64,000 nt of DNA from Acidobacteriota bacterium (GCA_029263415.1 JAJCXN010000015.1:124001-188000); one strand, 5' to 3'; counted from the stretch's first letter, positions 26,273-35,567 are shown. Numbers and translations: made by a program. Notes: a model not told the origin generated them from the letters alone.

Positions 26273-27394
26273 TTGGGCGAACAGTGGCATCGTAGCTTGT
26301 GGGTAAGGGTAGGGCTCGGGCTCTGTGTCGCCTGCATTGTCGGTGCCATCACTGCCGGTTGCCCCGCAGGCGCCCAGCAGGCCGACTACTCCGGACTCGA
26401 CCCCTTCTGGAACGTCGCCGAGATCTTGGCCGCCGGCGAGACCCCGAACGAGGTCGATTGGGCCGCCATGTACGAGACGCCCGGCTACGGCAGTCTGCAA
26501 GCACGCGAAAACGCCGACCGTTTCCTCGCCAGGTTGCTACCCCTGGCGCTGCACCCAGAACGCAGCGCGGAAGCCGACGAACTGATCGCAGCGCAACCGG
26601 CCATGGGCATTTTCATTGCTCACCTGCGCCGCGCCTTCGAGCGACGCGGCGAACTCACGGCCCTCCAGAAGGAACTGCAGGAACGCTCCTTGATCGGGGA
26701 ATCGCTCCTGAGTGCCGGAACGTGGCTTCCCGCAGGCTCCATCGATCGCTACGGACCACCACAGATCTCGTTCGTTATCTACCAGCCCGACGCGCGCGGC
26801 TACGACCGCATCGTGATGGACCTGCTGCTCGCCTACGAACGACCTGACGTGTTCGAAGGACTCGTCGCTCACGAAGCCCATCACGTCATCCGAAACGGCA
26901 TCCAGGGCGACTGGGACGGCGATGCACCCGAAGCAGAGCTACTCATAGCTCTCAACAACCTGCAGGCCGAGGGCATCGCCGACATGATCGACAAGCACGC
27001 CCTGTTCGCTATCGACGACTGGGGCGACAACAGCGTCGACGTTGCCCTGAGGATGATGACCGACCGCCTCAAGGGCGAGTACACCGTCGCCGAACAGCGC
27101 CTCGCCGAAGTCGACGGCCTGCTAGCGGCCTACGCCGCCGACCCAACCGACGCCGAACAACTCGGTGAACAGCTCCGCGGCGCCCTGATCATGGGCGGTC
27201 ATCCGGTCGGGTACTACATGGCCACCGTGATCAACGACAATGGCGGCGCCGAGCGGATGGTTGCCAACGTTGGCAACCCGTTCGATTTCGTCCGCGCCTA
27301 CAACGACGCGGCGGCCGCAGCAGGCCGCTATGTGCTCAGAACGAAAGCGATCCGCGGGCTGACGATGCTCGAGGCCGTCGCCGATCGCGAGTAG
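26273..27394 (+). CDS. Putative zinc metalloprotease lipoprotein (DUF5700-like)
   Basis: The 373-aa product starts at a TTG at 26273 with AAGGAAGA placed 5 bases upstream; the frame extends to a GTG at 26195 without a ribosome-binding site. The start chosen gives a short basic n-region, a hydrophobic core and lipobox TAGC (Cys30). The zinc motif HEAHH (His200, Glu201, His204) sits in a helix VAHEAHHVIRNG, and Glu in QAEGIADMID, about 35 residues on, is a good third ligand. This matches the DUF5700 family of putative zinc-dependent proteases. The remaining helices are rich in acidic residues. It stands alone between two intergenic stretches; substrate unknown. Confidence 0.8.
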   Translation: MGEQWHRSLWVRVGLGLCVACIVGAITAGCPAGAQQADYSGLDPFWNVAEILAAGETPNEVDWAAMYETPGYGSLQARENADRFLARLLPLALHPERSAEADELIAAQPAMGIFIAHLRRAFERRGELTALQKELQERSLIGESLLSAGTWLPAGSIDRYGPPQISFVIYQPDARGYDRIVMDLLLAYERPDVFEGLVAHEAHHVIRNGIQGDWDGDAPEAELLIALNNLQAEGIADMIDKHALFAIDDWGDNSVDVALRMMTDRLKGEYTVAEQRLAEVDGLLAAYAADPTDAEQLGEQLRGALIMGGHPVGYYMATVINDNGGAERMVANVGNPFDFVRAYNDAAAAAGRYVLRTKAIRGLTMLEAVADRE

Positions 27395-27619
27395 AGCTGG
27401 CACACGAACGTTCTAGGCGGACGACTCTGCCCCATTGGCCATACGAGCCTCAAGCGGGTATCAAGCGCATCGCTGTACCGGCCAACCGGACTACTTGCTG
27501 AACAACGCTCTGCCCCGCTCGGCTCCCCCTGAGCGCCATCTAGTTCATCGATTGTTCTAGCCTTGCGTTAGCCTGCTGGGAGCAATTGACAATCATCCAA
27601 CCGGTAGGAGAAGGTGCAC

Positions 27620-28246
27620 ATGAGACTTGCGACAGTGGCGATGGTGCTACTACTTCTAACAAGTTCAGATTCGTCTCGAGCCCAGCTGAGTCCTGGTGGG
27701 GACCTAGAGCTGGTAGACAGCGTTGGACGAGTGGTAGGCACGCTCATCGAGCGGCGCGATTATTCGCTCGCGGTTTCCGTGCTCGCGCCTGATGGATCCG
27801 CGGGCATTCTTGTTTTCAATCAACAAGGCCTTGAGAGTGCCCTAACGGTGTGGTTCGAAGGCTCCGTGTGTGCAGGCCAGGCCTACGTTCAGGAGATCGA
27901 GTACGCAGGGGTGGCCGGTTTCTCCACCAACGGTATTGGCCTCTGGGTTCCGGTGGGTGCGCCACAGCCCACGGTCGCAGTGGGTTCCTCGCTGGGTAAG
28001 TCGGGAGAGTGCGTCGAGTACATGGGGCCACGAGGAGGCGGGGGCTCGGGTTGGACCCCGGTAGTGCTGGCTGCCGATGACATCGGTTCAGAGTTCACGC
28101 CGCCGTTCGTGTTGCGCTCGAGGCAGGGTGAGCTACCGGCCGCGCTCGCCGTTCCAGCAGTGAGCCGGCTCGGGTTGCTCTCCATGATCGCGCTTCTGGC
28201 CGTCGTCGGAGTTGCGTTCGGTTTGAGGACAGCGCCGGGGCAATAG
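27620..28246 (+). CDS. Exported protein with IPTL-CTERM-like C-terminal sorting tail
   Basis: The 208-aa product has a signal peptide (MRLATVAMVLLLL, cleavage near SRAQ), a beta-rich central part with two cysteines (SVCAGQAY and SGECVEY) and a C-terminal tripartite tail: VPAVSRLGLLSMIALLAVVG, a further hydrophobic residue stretch and arginine. The VPxxSxxGLL start, hydrophobic helix and basic end match the IPTL-CTERM kind of sorting signal, which is processed by an exosortase-like or archaeosortase-like enzyme, not seen here. A glycine-rich segment GPRGGGGSG lies mid-protein. The ATG is preceded by AGGAGAAGG. No function for the mature part is apparent. Confidence 0.7.
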   Translation: MRLATVAMVLLLLTSSDSSRAQLSPGGDLELVDSVGRVVGTLIERRDYSLAVSVLAPDGSAGILVFNQQGLESALTVWFEGSVCAGQAYVQEIEYAGVAGFSTNGIGLWVPVGAPQPTVAVGSSLGKSGECVEYMGPRGGGGSGWTPVVLAADDIGSEFTPPFVLRSRQGELPAALAVPAVSRLGLLSMIALLAVVGVAFGLRTAPGQ

Positions 28247-28519
28247 AGTTGGATCGAAACTAGGGTCTATTGTGAACTACGTGTGCCGACAAGGGGCGGG
28301 CAAGGGCTGCAGACCAGCAGAAGGAGGACCCCGCCCGGCTGCAGCAATTGTTCTGCCTAGGGCTTGCGGCGACTGTCCTGACACCCGCCGATCCAGAGTT
28401 CTCGGGATCGGAGGGGTCGGTCGACCGTCGTACTCACTTGACAGTCATTCCGCCGGCAGCTCTTGCGACGCGCATCTAGGGAACGGAGAACGGGAGCCAT
28501 ACCTTTTGGTCTACCCGGT

Positions 28520-29266
28520 CTACCCCTTCTTCTTGGCACGCCTAAACGGCCACACCCAACTTCTGAGTGCCGGAACTTGTCGGGTTTGGATCCACACCTT
28601 GCCCTCGCCCCTGAAGCGACACACGAGCCCCTCACCAGAAAGGAACAGGGACTTGTAGCCGCCGACTCGAGTCACGTCATAACTAAGCCCCTCCGTGAAC
28701 GCGACGATGTAGCCGGTGTCGACGACATAGTCGTCGGTGACGTCCATCTCGATCAAGGCGCCATAGGTGTTGAACCACAGGTCGCCGTGGCCGGAGCATC
28801 GGATGAGAAACAGAGACTCACCGGAAAAGAACCCCTTCTTGATACCCTGCCACTTCGTTTCAACCGCGACGTCCATTCCGCTCGCGACAAACGCTGAGTT
28901 CTGCAGAAAGATGGTGTTGCCGTCGAGATGCACGTGACTGAGATCACCTGGTGCACCGGGTGCGATTTTCATTTCTGCCGGACCGCCGCCGGCAGTGAAC
29001 TCGTTGATGAAGATCGACTCTCTTGTGACCAAGCGCCCCAGACCGCCGCGCATTTTGGTCTTCATCACCATGTTGGTATCCATGCTGGCCATTGCGGAAG
29101 CTTCAACCTTCAACGTCTCGTTGGCAGGCAGGTTCACCGTCAGCAGCGCAAAGTCGGGCTGGCCGTCGATGTGAAAGTCGAACCCTTTCTTTCCAGGACT
29201 GGGCGTGGGCGGACTGGGCATCGTTGGGCTGGGGGTTGGGACGTGTGCAGGAGTCTCGTTGTTCAT
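28520..29266 (-). CDS. AIM24-family protein C (third gene of tandem array)
   Basis: A 248-aa member of the AIM24 (TIGR00266-related) family, which adopts a TRAP-like beta fold. The ATG at 29266 follows AAGGA by about 11 bases and lies 13 bp past the stop of the previous AIM24 gene. A proline-rich leader (TPSPTMPSPPTPSPG) precedes the family domain (about residues 30-240), which includes the TRESIFINEFTAGG and SGHGDLWFNTYG-type motifs shared by all three copies. The C-terminus is basic (FRRAKKKG). Family members have poorly known roles; the yeast homologue acts in mitochondrial inner-membrane organisation. It is the only copy with the added leader. Confidence 0.85.
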   Translation of the reverse strand: MNNETPAHVPTPSPTMPSPPTPSPGKKGFDFHIDGQPDFALLTVNLPANETLKVEASAMASMDTNMVMKTKMRGGLGRLVTRESIFINEFTAGGGPAEMKIAPGAPGDLSHVHLDGNTIFLQNSAFVASGMDVAVETKWQGIKKGFFSGESLFLIRCSGHGDLWFNTYGALIEMDVTDDYVVDTGYIVAFTEGLSYDVTRVGGYKSLFLSGEGLVCRFRGEGKVWIQTRQVPALRSWVWPFRRAKKKG

Positions 29267-29279
29267 GATCTTGCTGTCC

Positions 29280-29957
29280 TTACCGGGGCCTGAGCATTGG
29301 GCCGAGTGCCCGCCCAAACGATGTGCTGTTGTGAGATTGGCACCAAACGGTACCCTTGCCCGCGAAGCGGCAAACGAAGCCCTCGCCCCCTAGGAACGAC
29401 GACATCCAACTCTTGCCCGCCTTGCTTAGCTTGAAACCAAGAGTGTCGTTGAAGGCAACGATGTGGCCAGTGTCAACGATGTACTCGCCATCCACCTCCA
29501 CGGGATAGATGGCACCGTACGAGTTGACAATGACCTTGCCGGAGCCATTGAGATGCAGCCAGAATATGCCTTCCTTTGCAACCAAACTCTTGAACCCTTG
29601 AAAGCCCATGTCGATGTTCACTCTGGGGTCACAGGCAACAAAACTGCCGCCTTGAACCACAAGGTTTTCCTGGTTCAACTCGGTCTGCATCATGTCGCCG
29701 GCAAGCGTCGTCGCTAACCAAAGCTCACCGCCGTTGGCGCCTGCCGTAAAGTGATTGAGGAAGAACGACTCGCCTGAGAGCATGCGTTTGAGCGCTTTGC
29801 CAATGCCGCCGCTTCCCTTCTTGTGCGTGGTGGTTTCGATGGCCATGTCACCGCTCATGGCGATCATCGCTCCGCCCTCCGCCGTGCAACTTTCTCCTGG
29901 ACCTAGCTGCACCTTGGCAGCAGCGTTACCAGGTCCATGCTGAATTGCGATCTCCAT
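29280..29957 (-). CDS. AIM24-family protein B (second gene of tandem array)
   Basis: A 225-aa AIM24-family protein without added domains. The start at 29957 is fixed by TAAGGAGC, in which the TAA is the stop codon of the preceding AIM24 gene, so translation is coupled. Shared family features are GESFFLNHFTAG near residue 65, GKVIVNSYGAIYPVEVDGEY near 140 and FLGGEGFVCRFAGKGTVW near 195. It is most similar in length to copy A. Predicted cytoplasmic or peripheral; no catalytic residues known. Confidence 0.87.
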   Translation of the reverse strand: MEIAIQHGPGNAAAKVQLGPGESCTAEGGAMIAMSGDMAIETTTHKKGSGGIGKALKRMLSGESFFLNHFTAGANGGELWLATTLAGDMMQTELNQENLVVQGGSFVACDPRVNIDMGFQGFKSLVAKEGIFWLHLNGSGKVIVNSYGAIYPVEVDGEYIVDTGHIVAFNDTLGFKLSKAGKSWMSSFLGGEGFVCRFAGKGTVWCQSHNSTSFGRALGPMLRPR

Positions 29958-29967
29958 TGCCAGCTCC

Positions 29968-30627
29968 TTAGATTTTCGAGTTGAGCCAGCCCGCGAGACC
30001 ACTCAGGCTCCGGCTTTGCAGTGTGATCTTGCCGTTGCCTTCGACCCGCGTGACCAAACCTTCGCCGCCAAAGAGGCTGCCGAACAAACCGCCGGCCAGT
30101 TGCACCTTCAGTCGCATGCTCGGGTCGTAGGCCACTAGGTGGCCAGTGTCGACGATGTATTCGCCCTGCACATCGTGATCGACCAAGGCGCCGTAGGCTC
30201 CGTACCAAACCGTGCCTTTGCCGCTCAGTTCCAACTTAAACAAACCCTCGCGACCGATGAACGAGGCGAATCCCGCCCATCGCAACCCGAGCTTGATGCC
30301 CGGCGTTGATGCGATGTAGGCGCCCGGTTGCAGGCAGATTCGCCCGCCATCGAGATCGATTGAACGGGTATCGCCAGGGGTGCCTTGAACCAAGGTCAGC
30401 GTGAGCGGCCGGTCTGTGTTGTTCTTGTAGTGATTGATGAACAGTGACTCTCCGCCAAGGAACTTCTTAGCGAGGCCGGCGAATAGTCCGCCATTGAACT
30501 TGGCATCCAGATCAAGCTCCGCCGCCATGCTGGACATTGCGTCTGACTCAGCGAGGATCTCTTCGCCGGGTTCCAGGGTCGCGTGAATGTGGGCGAACGT
30601 GGGGCCGCCCAGGATTTCCGCCTTCAT
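29968..30627 (-). CDS. AIM24-family protein A (first gene of tandem array)
   Basis: A 219-aa AIM24-family protein and the first gene of a three-gene operon. It has the same motifs as B and C (GGESLFINHYKN, GKGTVWYGAYGALVDHDVQG, FGGEGLVTRVEGNGK). Only a weak AGGTG precedes its ATG, but a short upstream frame (30624-30671) ends in an ATGA overlap with this start and could drive translation by coupling. Tandem AIM24 paralogues are common in bacteria and may assemble as hetero-oligomers; that is inference. Confidence 0.87.
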   Translation of the reverse strand: MKAEILGGPTFAHIHATLEPGEEILAESDAMSSMAAELDLDAKFNGGLFAGLAKKFLGGESLFINHYKNNTDRPLTLTLVQGTPGDTRSIDLDGGRICLQPGAYIASTPGIKLGLRWAGFASFIGREGLFKLELSGKGTVWYGAYGALVDHDVQGEYIVDTGHLVAYDPSMRLKVQLAGGLFGSLFGGEGLVTRVEGNGKITLQSRSLSGLAGWLNSKI

Positions 30628-30671
30628 CTCTTCACCTGCATTTGGCCGCCCTGCATTTGCCCGCCCTTCAT
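30624..30671 (-). CDS. Possible 15-residue leader peptide before the AIM24 operon
   Basis: The frame encodes MKGGQMQGGQMQVKR and its TGA overlaps the AIM24-A ATG by four bases (ATGA). It contains a 15-bp tandem repeat giving GGQMQ twice. A second short frame just upstream ends in another ATGA overlap with this one. It may be a coupling leader or chance; no strong ribosome-binding site is visible. Confidence 0.3.
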   Translation of the reverse strand: MKGGQMQGGQMQVKR

Positions 30672-30872
30672 TTGTCCGTCTTCATCTGGATAGCTCTCTT
30701 TCTTTCCATTGCAATCGCCGCTGTCTGAACGAGGCAGGATCGGCACCTGTGTGCACCGAACCCTTGTCTCTGAGACTGTGTGATCTCAGAACCGTGAAGC
30801 TTGAACTACTGGGATCCCCGATAAGCGATACGAAAACGAGGGCCAGAACCGGCCACTCTCCGCAAGATCTCT

Positions 30873-32105
30873 CTAGTCGACCTCGTCGGCGTTTGCAGTC
30901 TGTTCTGAACCAAGGTATTGGCGTAGGGCCGTTTGGAACGCGACCAGCTCAACTTGCCCAGAACCAACGCGCCTGGGTTCAACTGCCATCTCCGCCAAGC
31001 GCTGCTCGAGACGATCAATGCGCTCTTGCGAGGCCGGATGGGTGCTAAGAAAGTCTAGAGTCTCTGAGATCACCGTGACGGCGCCGCCCGCGTCCTCGTG
31101 CGAGGCCTGGAGTTTCTCGAGGAACAGAGGTAGGCCCCAAGGATCGATGTTGGCGGCTTGCAGCAGGTCTAGACCAATGTCGTCTGCCTCTCGCTCGAAG
31201 TCTCTGGAGAACCTTAGGGTGGCCAGGCTCAGCCCTCCGTCTGCTGCAACCGCGAGCAGTCCACTCAGGTCTCCCAAGACTGTTTGAACAACCAGGAACA
31301 AGCCGGCGGAACTCGCCATGTTGCGCAAACTATGACGTTGCTGCACATGCGCCATTTCGTGCGCAAGCACGCCCTGGATCTCGCTGAGGGAAGTGGCCTC
31401 GAGGATCAAACCCGTGTGCAATGCGGCCCTGCCACCAGGCAAGGCGAAAGCATTGATTGAGGAATCTTCAACCAGCGCAAACGTGTACTGGTACTGATCA
31501 GAAGCGACCGCCTCCAAAGACGCCACCAACTGCTCAAGGAGATCTTGGAGTTGAGCGTCATGAATCTGCTGTGGAGCAATGAGCTGGCCCGCTGCGAGGT
31601 CACCAACGCGCACTTCCACCGAAGGCGGAATCCGCCGCACCACCACGTTCACGATCGCGTCACGCGAGAACCATAGACCCAGCACAAGCAACACCAACCC
31701 AACCGGAACCGCCAACAGCAACGCCCGCTGCCAACTTCGCTTGCGACGTAGTTGGGAAACGGCTTCGGCCAACCGCTGATCCTTCAGCAACGCAGGTTCA
31801 TCGAGAACTGTCATGTCGGCGGTGAACACCGTGGATGCTGGATCCTTGGGATCGCTGAGAAAGACTAGGCGGTCGTTGGCACCACCAAGCCGCAGTTCCA
31901 CAGCCGCGAGGTCCAGTGCACAGTCGCCGTGCTCAGAGCTGAACCTGGCTTCACGAGCGTCAAAGCTCAGGCGTCCTGGAATTCTCCCCTCAGCAAGTGA
32001 GGGCCAGAAAGCTGCGGCCGTGAAGTGGCGCGCCGCGCCGCGGGCCCCTAAGGGCACTTCGTTGCTGTCGCCGGAAACCGTGTTCATTCCCCCTCCGTCT
32101 GTCAT
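30873..32105 (-). CDS. M48-family membrane metalloprotease
   Basis: A 410-aa peptidase. A 120-residue N-terminal cytoplasmic part of unknown fold is followed by a transmembrane helix (about 128-147) and then the M48 domain with HEMAH (His249, Glu250, His253) and the downstream FEREADDIGL segment carrying the third zinc ligand and the structural aspartate. The catalytic part would be outside the cytoplasm, as in LoiP/BepA-like proteins but tethered by the helix. ATG at 32105 or 32087 could start translation; GGAGGGGGA precedes the second at unusually short spacing. Direct repeats GAGGTCAGT lie 8-36 bp upstream. It is divergent from the TonB receptor gene. Confidence 0.9.
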   Translation of the reverse strand: MTDGGGMNTVSGDSNEVPLGARGAARHFTAAAFWPSLAEGRIPGRLSFDAREARFSSEHGDCALDLAAVELRLGGANDRLVFLSDPKDPASTVFTADMTVLDEPALLKDQRLAEAVSQLRRKRSWQRALLLAVPVGLVLLVLGLWFSRDAIVNVVVRRIPPSVEVRVGDLAAGQLIAPQQIHDAQLQDLLEQLVASLEAVASDQYQYTFALVEDSSINAFALPGGRAALHTGLILEATSLSEIQGVLAHEMAHVQQRHSLRNMASSAGLFLVVQTVLGDLSGLLAVAADGGLSLATLRFSRDFEREADDIGLDLLQAANIDPWGLPLFLEKLQASHEDAGGAVTVISETLDFLSTHPASQERIDRLEQRLAEMAVEPRRVGSGQVELVAFQTALRQYLGSEQTANADEVD

Positions 32106-32562
32106 CGATCGTGAGGTCAGTATATTCCCCCCGAGGTCAGTCTCGACGATCGGAGACGAAGTGCTCCTCGTATGAGACCAACGTGACTCCGCAGATCAGT
32201 TCGCCACCGAAGCGTCCGCGACCGAGCCGTCGCCGCACGCTGTCGTTCGCGGCCAGCCTCAAGTTTTTGGAGAACCTTGCCAAATCCTGCGAATCACCAT
32301 TTTGCAAACTTCAAAAAGCCGAAATCCGGGATCCCGTGCCTTGAACGATGAGCGATCAAGCCCCGCTCTGAGCGTTGCACCATCGAGTGCGACGCCGCGG
32401 AGGCGTCCTTCTGACAGAGGCCTAGACCGAAACCCGGCAGGGTGGCATCCGCTTTGCAGTGCCTGTCTGCGCTCAACATCGAGCACTTGAACTCCCGGGC
32501 CGTCAAGATCCTCCAAAGCGCCCGGTCTTGATCTCATTGAAAATTTGAGAGAAGGAGGCCTC
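32106..32562. other. Divergent intergenic region between M48 protease and TonB receptor
   Basis: No gene supported. It holds the GAGGTCAGT direct repeats near the M48 start, and about 400 bp with no motif that I recognise, presumably including the receptor promoter. Confidence 0.5.
32113..32141. promoter_or_regulatory. Direct repeat GAGGTCAGT, 20-bp period
   Basis: Identical 9-mers at 32113-32121 and 32133-32141 lie one pair of helical turns apart, immediately upstream of the M48 gene start. The position suggests binding of a regulator to one DNA face over the promoter or leader. Confidence 0.4.
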
Positions 32563-35526
32563 GTGAATAGAAACCTATTCTTTCGTGCGACCCTAGTGGT
32601 CGCGACCCTTTTGCTCATTGCCTCTTCCGCTTCCGGGCAATCAGTAACAGGCAACGTGTTCGGCACCGTGACTAGCGCTGATGGCACCTTACTCCCGGGT
32701 GTCACGATGACACTTCAGACTAGCCCCGCAAAGAACCTCATCACCAATGACCAAGGTCAGTATCGATTCCTTGGCATTGATCCCGGCGTCTACTCTCTAC
32801 GGGCCTCGTTGGATGGATTCGGCCCGGTCGAGTACTCAGAAGTAAGCGTCAGCATCGGGCGAAACACCACCATCAACCTCGAACTGAGTCCCTCGATTGA
32901 AGAGACCATTACCGTCACGTCCGAGAGCCCGTTGCTGGATGAGCGGAAGCTCTCCCAAGGTGCACAGATCACTCAAACGGAACTTGAGAAGATCCCCACC
33001 GCTCGGGACCCTTGGGCCATTCTCAACCAAACTCCCGGGGTGCTAGTTGATCGCCAGAATGTCGGTGGCAACGAATCCGGCCAACAATCGGTATTCCGTG
33101 CACAAGGAGTCGCGAGCAGCCAGAACGACTTCCTGGTTGATGGCGTTTCGATCACCGATATGCGGGCGACCGGAGCATCACCTACTTACTACGATTTCGA
33201 CCAGTTCGCCGAGATGCAGTTCACCACCGGTGGCACCGACGTAACCAAGAGCACTGCTGGTGTTTCAGTAAACCTTGTTACCAAGCGCGGATCCAATGAG
33301 TTCCGTGGCTCGGCCCGGTTCTACAACACCAAAGCAGGCGGCTACTTTGGCGGCAAGGCTGCGCAGTCTCGACCCAACTTAACGGCAGCTGACCTAGGGG
33401 CAAATGGCAGCCGGGTTCAGTGCCTGGTTGGCGACAGCAACCCGGCATGCACCGATAGCTTTGCAGGCGCTCAGATCCGCGAGATCGAGGACATGGGTTT
33501 CGAGGCAGGTGGCGCAGCGGTGCGCGATCGCCTTTGGTTGTGGGGCTCCTGGGGCCAAAACGACGTCCAGCAGAATGCGGCGTCAGGAACCGCTGATGAC
33601 ACCATCCTCGAGAACCAATCGCTAAAGATTAATGCACAGATCAGCCCTTCCAACTCTGCAGTTGCATCTTGGAACAACGGTGACAAGCAGAAGTTCGGCC
33701 GTGGAGCGTCTACCTCTCGCCCAGACATCACGACTTGGAACCAGCGTGGTCCCTCGGCGGTCTACCGGTTCGAGGATACTCATGTCTTCTCCTCCAACCT
33801 GTTCGTGACGGGGACCTACTCACTCGGCGACTTCGGATTCCAGCTAGGAGCCAAAGGTGGTTCGGGAATCAACGCACCACAGACTGTATTGACTCAGTCG
33901 GGTGTTTGGGCCAACAACTACCTGTCTGGATCTACCAGTAGCCCCAACGACGAGTTCAAAGTTGACGGTTCCTACTTCTTTAACACCGGAGCGACCAGTC
34001 ACGAGCTAAAGATTGGGGGCCGCATGCGCACCTTTGAATCGTCGTCGGCTTTTGTCTGGCCCGGCGGCGACATCTACACCCAATACACCGCCAGCGGTAC
34101 CGGGCTACTCTGGGTGCACCGGGGCATCGCTACTCCGTCCGTCCTCGAGTACGTCTCCCTTTGGGTACAGGACACCTTGTCCTTTGGCAATCTGACGCTG
34201 AACCTTGGCCTGCGCTTCGACGACCAATCGGGCACCAACGAAGCGTTCAACGTGGGAGCCAACCCGCTCTTCCCGGACGTGTTGCCTGCGTTGAACTACC
34301 AAGGCAGCGGAGCCGAGTTCGATTGGACCACGCTCACGCCACGTATTGGGGCGACCTACGCGCTTGGTAAGAACCGAGACACCCTGTTGCGGGCTTCGTT
34401 CGCACAGTTCGCGGATCAACTCGCATCTGGCAACGTCAACAGGACCAATCCAGCCGGCGACGCCTACGCGAGGTTCATCTTCTCGGGAGACGGCACCAGT
34501 CCGTGGAACGGAGAAGCGCTGACATTTAATCGGGCGTTTGGCTATGACCCATCTGATCCGACTTCGCTGGTTTCACCAGACATCAACGATCCGAACCTTG
34601 ATGCTCCAATCACCTCAGAGCTGATCCTTGCAGTGGAACATGCACTGTTGCCAGAGTTTGTCGTCGGCGCCACGTTCACCGTTCGCAATGTCACAGACAT
34701 TCTGGAGACCCGCGAGCTAGTGCGCAACTCCGACGGCAGTGTTCGCACTTTGAATCGGAACGACTACGTCGCAGACGGCTTCTTGACTGGCAGCTTCGAC
34801 GATCCGAACTCGGGAGGTGCTGCGGGCACGTTCAACGTGCCAGTGTTTGCAGAAGTTGGTGGATTGGACTTCACCGGCGGCTCAATGTTGACAAACGGAT
34901 CGCGGGAGCGTGACTACCAAGGTTTGGCGGTCAACTTCACCAAGCGTCTGTCGAACAGATGGATGCTGCGCGGCTATGTCAACTACGGTGAAGCCGAATG
35001 GTCGATCGACGACGAGTACCTGTTCAACAGTGACCCGAATCTCGTTTCTGGCGGAGGCGATGTTGACGGCCAGCTCTACCTGACCCGCTCAACCGGCTCA
35101 GGTAAAGGCGAGAGGTTTCTGCAAGCGAGCTGGACCTCGAACCTCAATGGCATGTATCAAGTTGCACCGACACGACCCTGGGGCTTCAACCTCTCTGCGT
35201 CAGTCCAGGCGCGCGAGGGATACCCAGTGCCGTACATCTTCGATGCGAACCTCACTAGTGATGGTCTCACTCGAGATGTCAATGTTGTTGACGACTTCAA
35301 TGACTACCGCCTCGACGACCTAGCGACAGTCGATCTGCGCATTGAGAAGGAGTTCTCTCTCTCCAGTGCCGTGAACTTCACTTTCGGGATGGACGTGTTC
35401 AACGTCACCAACGAAGGTACCGAGTTGTCTCGAGTCCGTGAGATCAACACCTCGCGTGCCTTCTTCCTCAATGACAACGTCAGTCCACGGATCTACCGAC
35501 TAGGCGTTCGCCTGGGCTGGAAATAG
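32563..35526 (+). CDS. TonB-dependent receptor with carboxypeptidase-regulatory N-terminal domain (Oar-like)
   Basis: The 987-aa outer-membrane protein starts at GTG 32563, which has GAAGGAGG 4 bases upstream and opens into a signal peptide (ATLLLIASSASGQ). Residues 26-110 are a CarboxypepD_reg-like domain (GTVTSADGTLLPGVTMTL, YRFLGIDPGVYSLRASLDGF). The plug follows (about 115-240; IPTARDPWAILNQTPGV, NDFLVDGVSITDM), then a beta barrel of about 740 residues ending in the aromatic YRLGVRLGWK. The order is that of Oar/CirA-type receptors common in Acidobacteriota, which import glycans or peptides or export proteases; the substrate is unknown. No TonB/ExbBD gene is nearby. A strong hairpin follows the stop codon. 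Confidence 0.92.
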   Translation: MNRNLFFRATLVVATLLLIASSASGQSVTGNVFGTVTSADGTLLPGVTMTLQTSPAKNLITNDQGQYRFLGIDPGVYSLRASLDGFGPVEYSEVSVSIGRNTTINLELSPSIEETITVTSESPLLDERKLSQGAQITQTELEKIPTARDPWAILNQTPGVLVDRQNVGGNESGQQSVFRAQGVASSQNDFLVDGVSITDMRATGASPTYYDFDQFAEMQFTTGGTDVTKSTAGVSVNLVTKRGSNEFRGSARFYNTKAGGYFGGKAAQSRPNLTAADLGANGSRVQCLVGDSNPACTDSFAGAQIREIEDMGFEAGGAAVRDRLWLWGSWGQNDVQQNAASGTADDTILENQSLKINAQISPSNSAVASWNNGDKQKFGRGASTSRPDITTWNQRGPSAVYRFEDTHVFSSNLFVTGTYSLGDFGFQLGAKGGSGINAPQTVLTQSGVWANNYLSGSTSSPNDEFKVDGSYFFNTGATSHELKIGGRMRTFESSSAFVWPGGDIYTQYTASGTGLLWVHRGIATPSVLEYVSLWVQDTLSFGNLTLNLGLRFDDQSGTNEAFNVGANPLFPDVLPALNYQGSGAEFDWTTLTPRIGATYALGKNRDTLLRASFAQFADQLASGNVNRTNPAGDAYARFIFSGDGTSPWNGEALTFNRAFGYDPSDPTSLVSPDINDPNLDAPITSELILAVEHALLPEFVVGATFTVRNVTDILETRELVRNSDGSVRTLNRNDYVADGFLTGSFDDPNSGGAAGTFNVPVFAEVGGLDFTGGSMLTNGSRERDYQGLAVNFTKRLSNRWMLRGYVNYGEAEWSIDDEYLFNSDPNLVSGGGDVDGQLYLTRSTGSGKGERFLQASWTSNLNGMYQVAPTRPWGFNLSASVQAREGYPVPYIFDANLTSDGLTRDVNVVDDFNDYRLDDLATVDLRIEKEFSLSSAVNFTFGMDVFNVTNEGTELSRVREINTSRAFFLNDNVSPRIYRLGVRLGWK

Positions 35527-35533
35527 TGCCTTG

Positions 35534-35567
35534 GGGATCTGAGGTTCCAACTGGTACCTCAGATCCC
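35534..35567 (+). terminator. Hairpin terminator of the TonB receptor gene
   Basis: A 12-bp perfect stem (GGGATCTGAGGT with ACCTCAGATCCC) encloses a 10-nt loop 7 bp after the receptor stop codon, followed by AATTTCC. The stem is the strongest in the window; the T tract is short. Confidence 0.7.
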
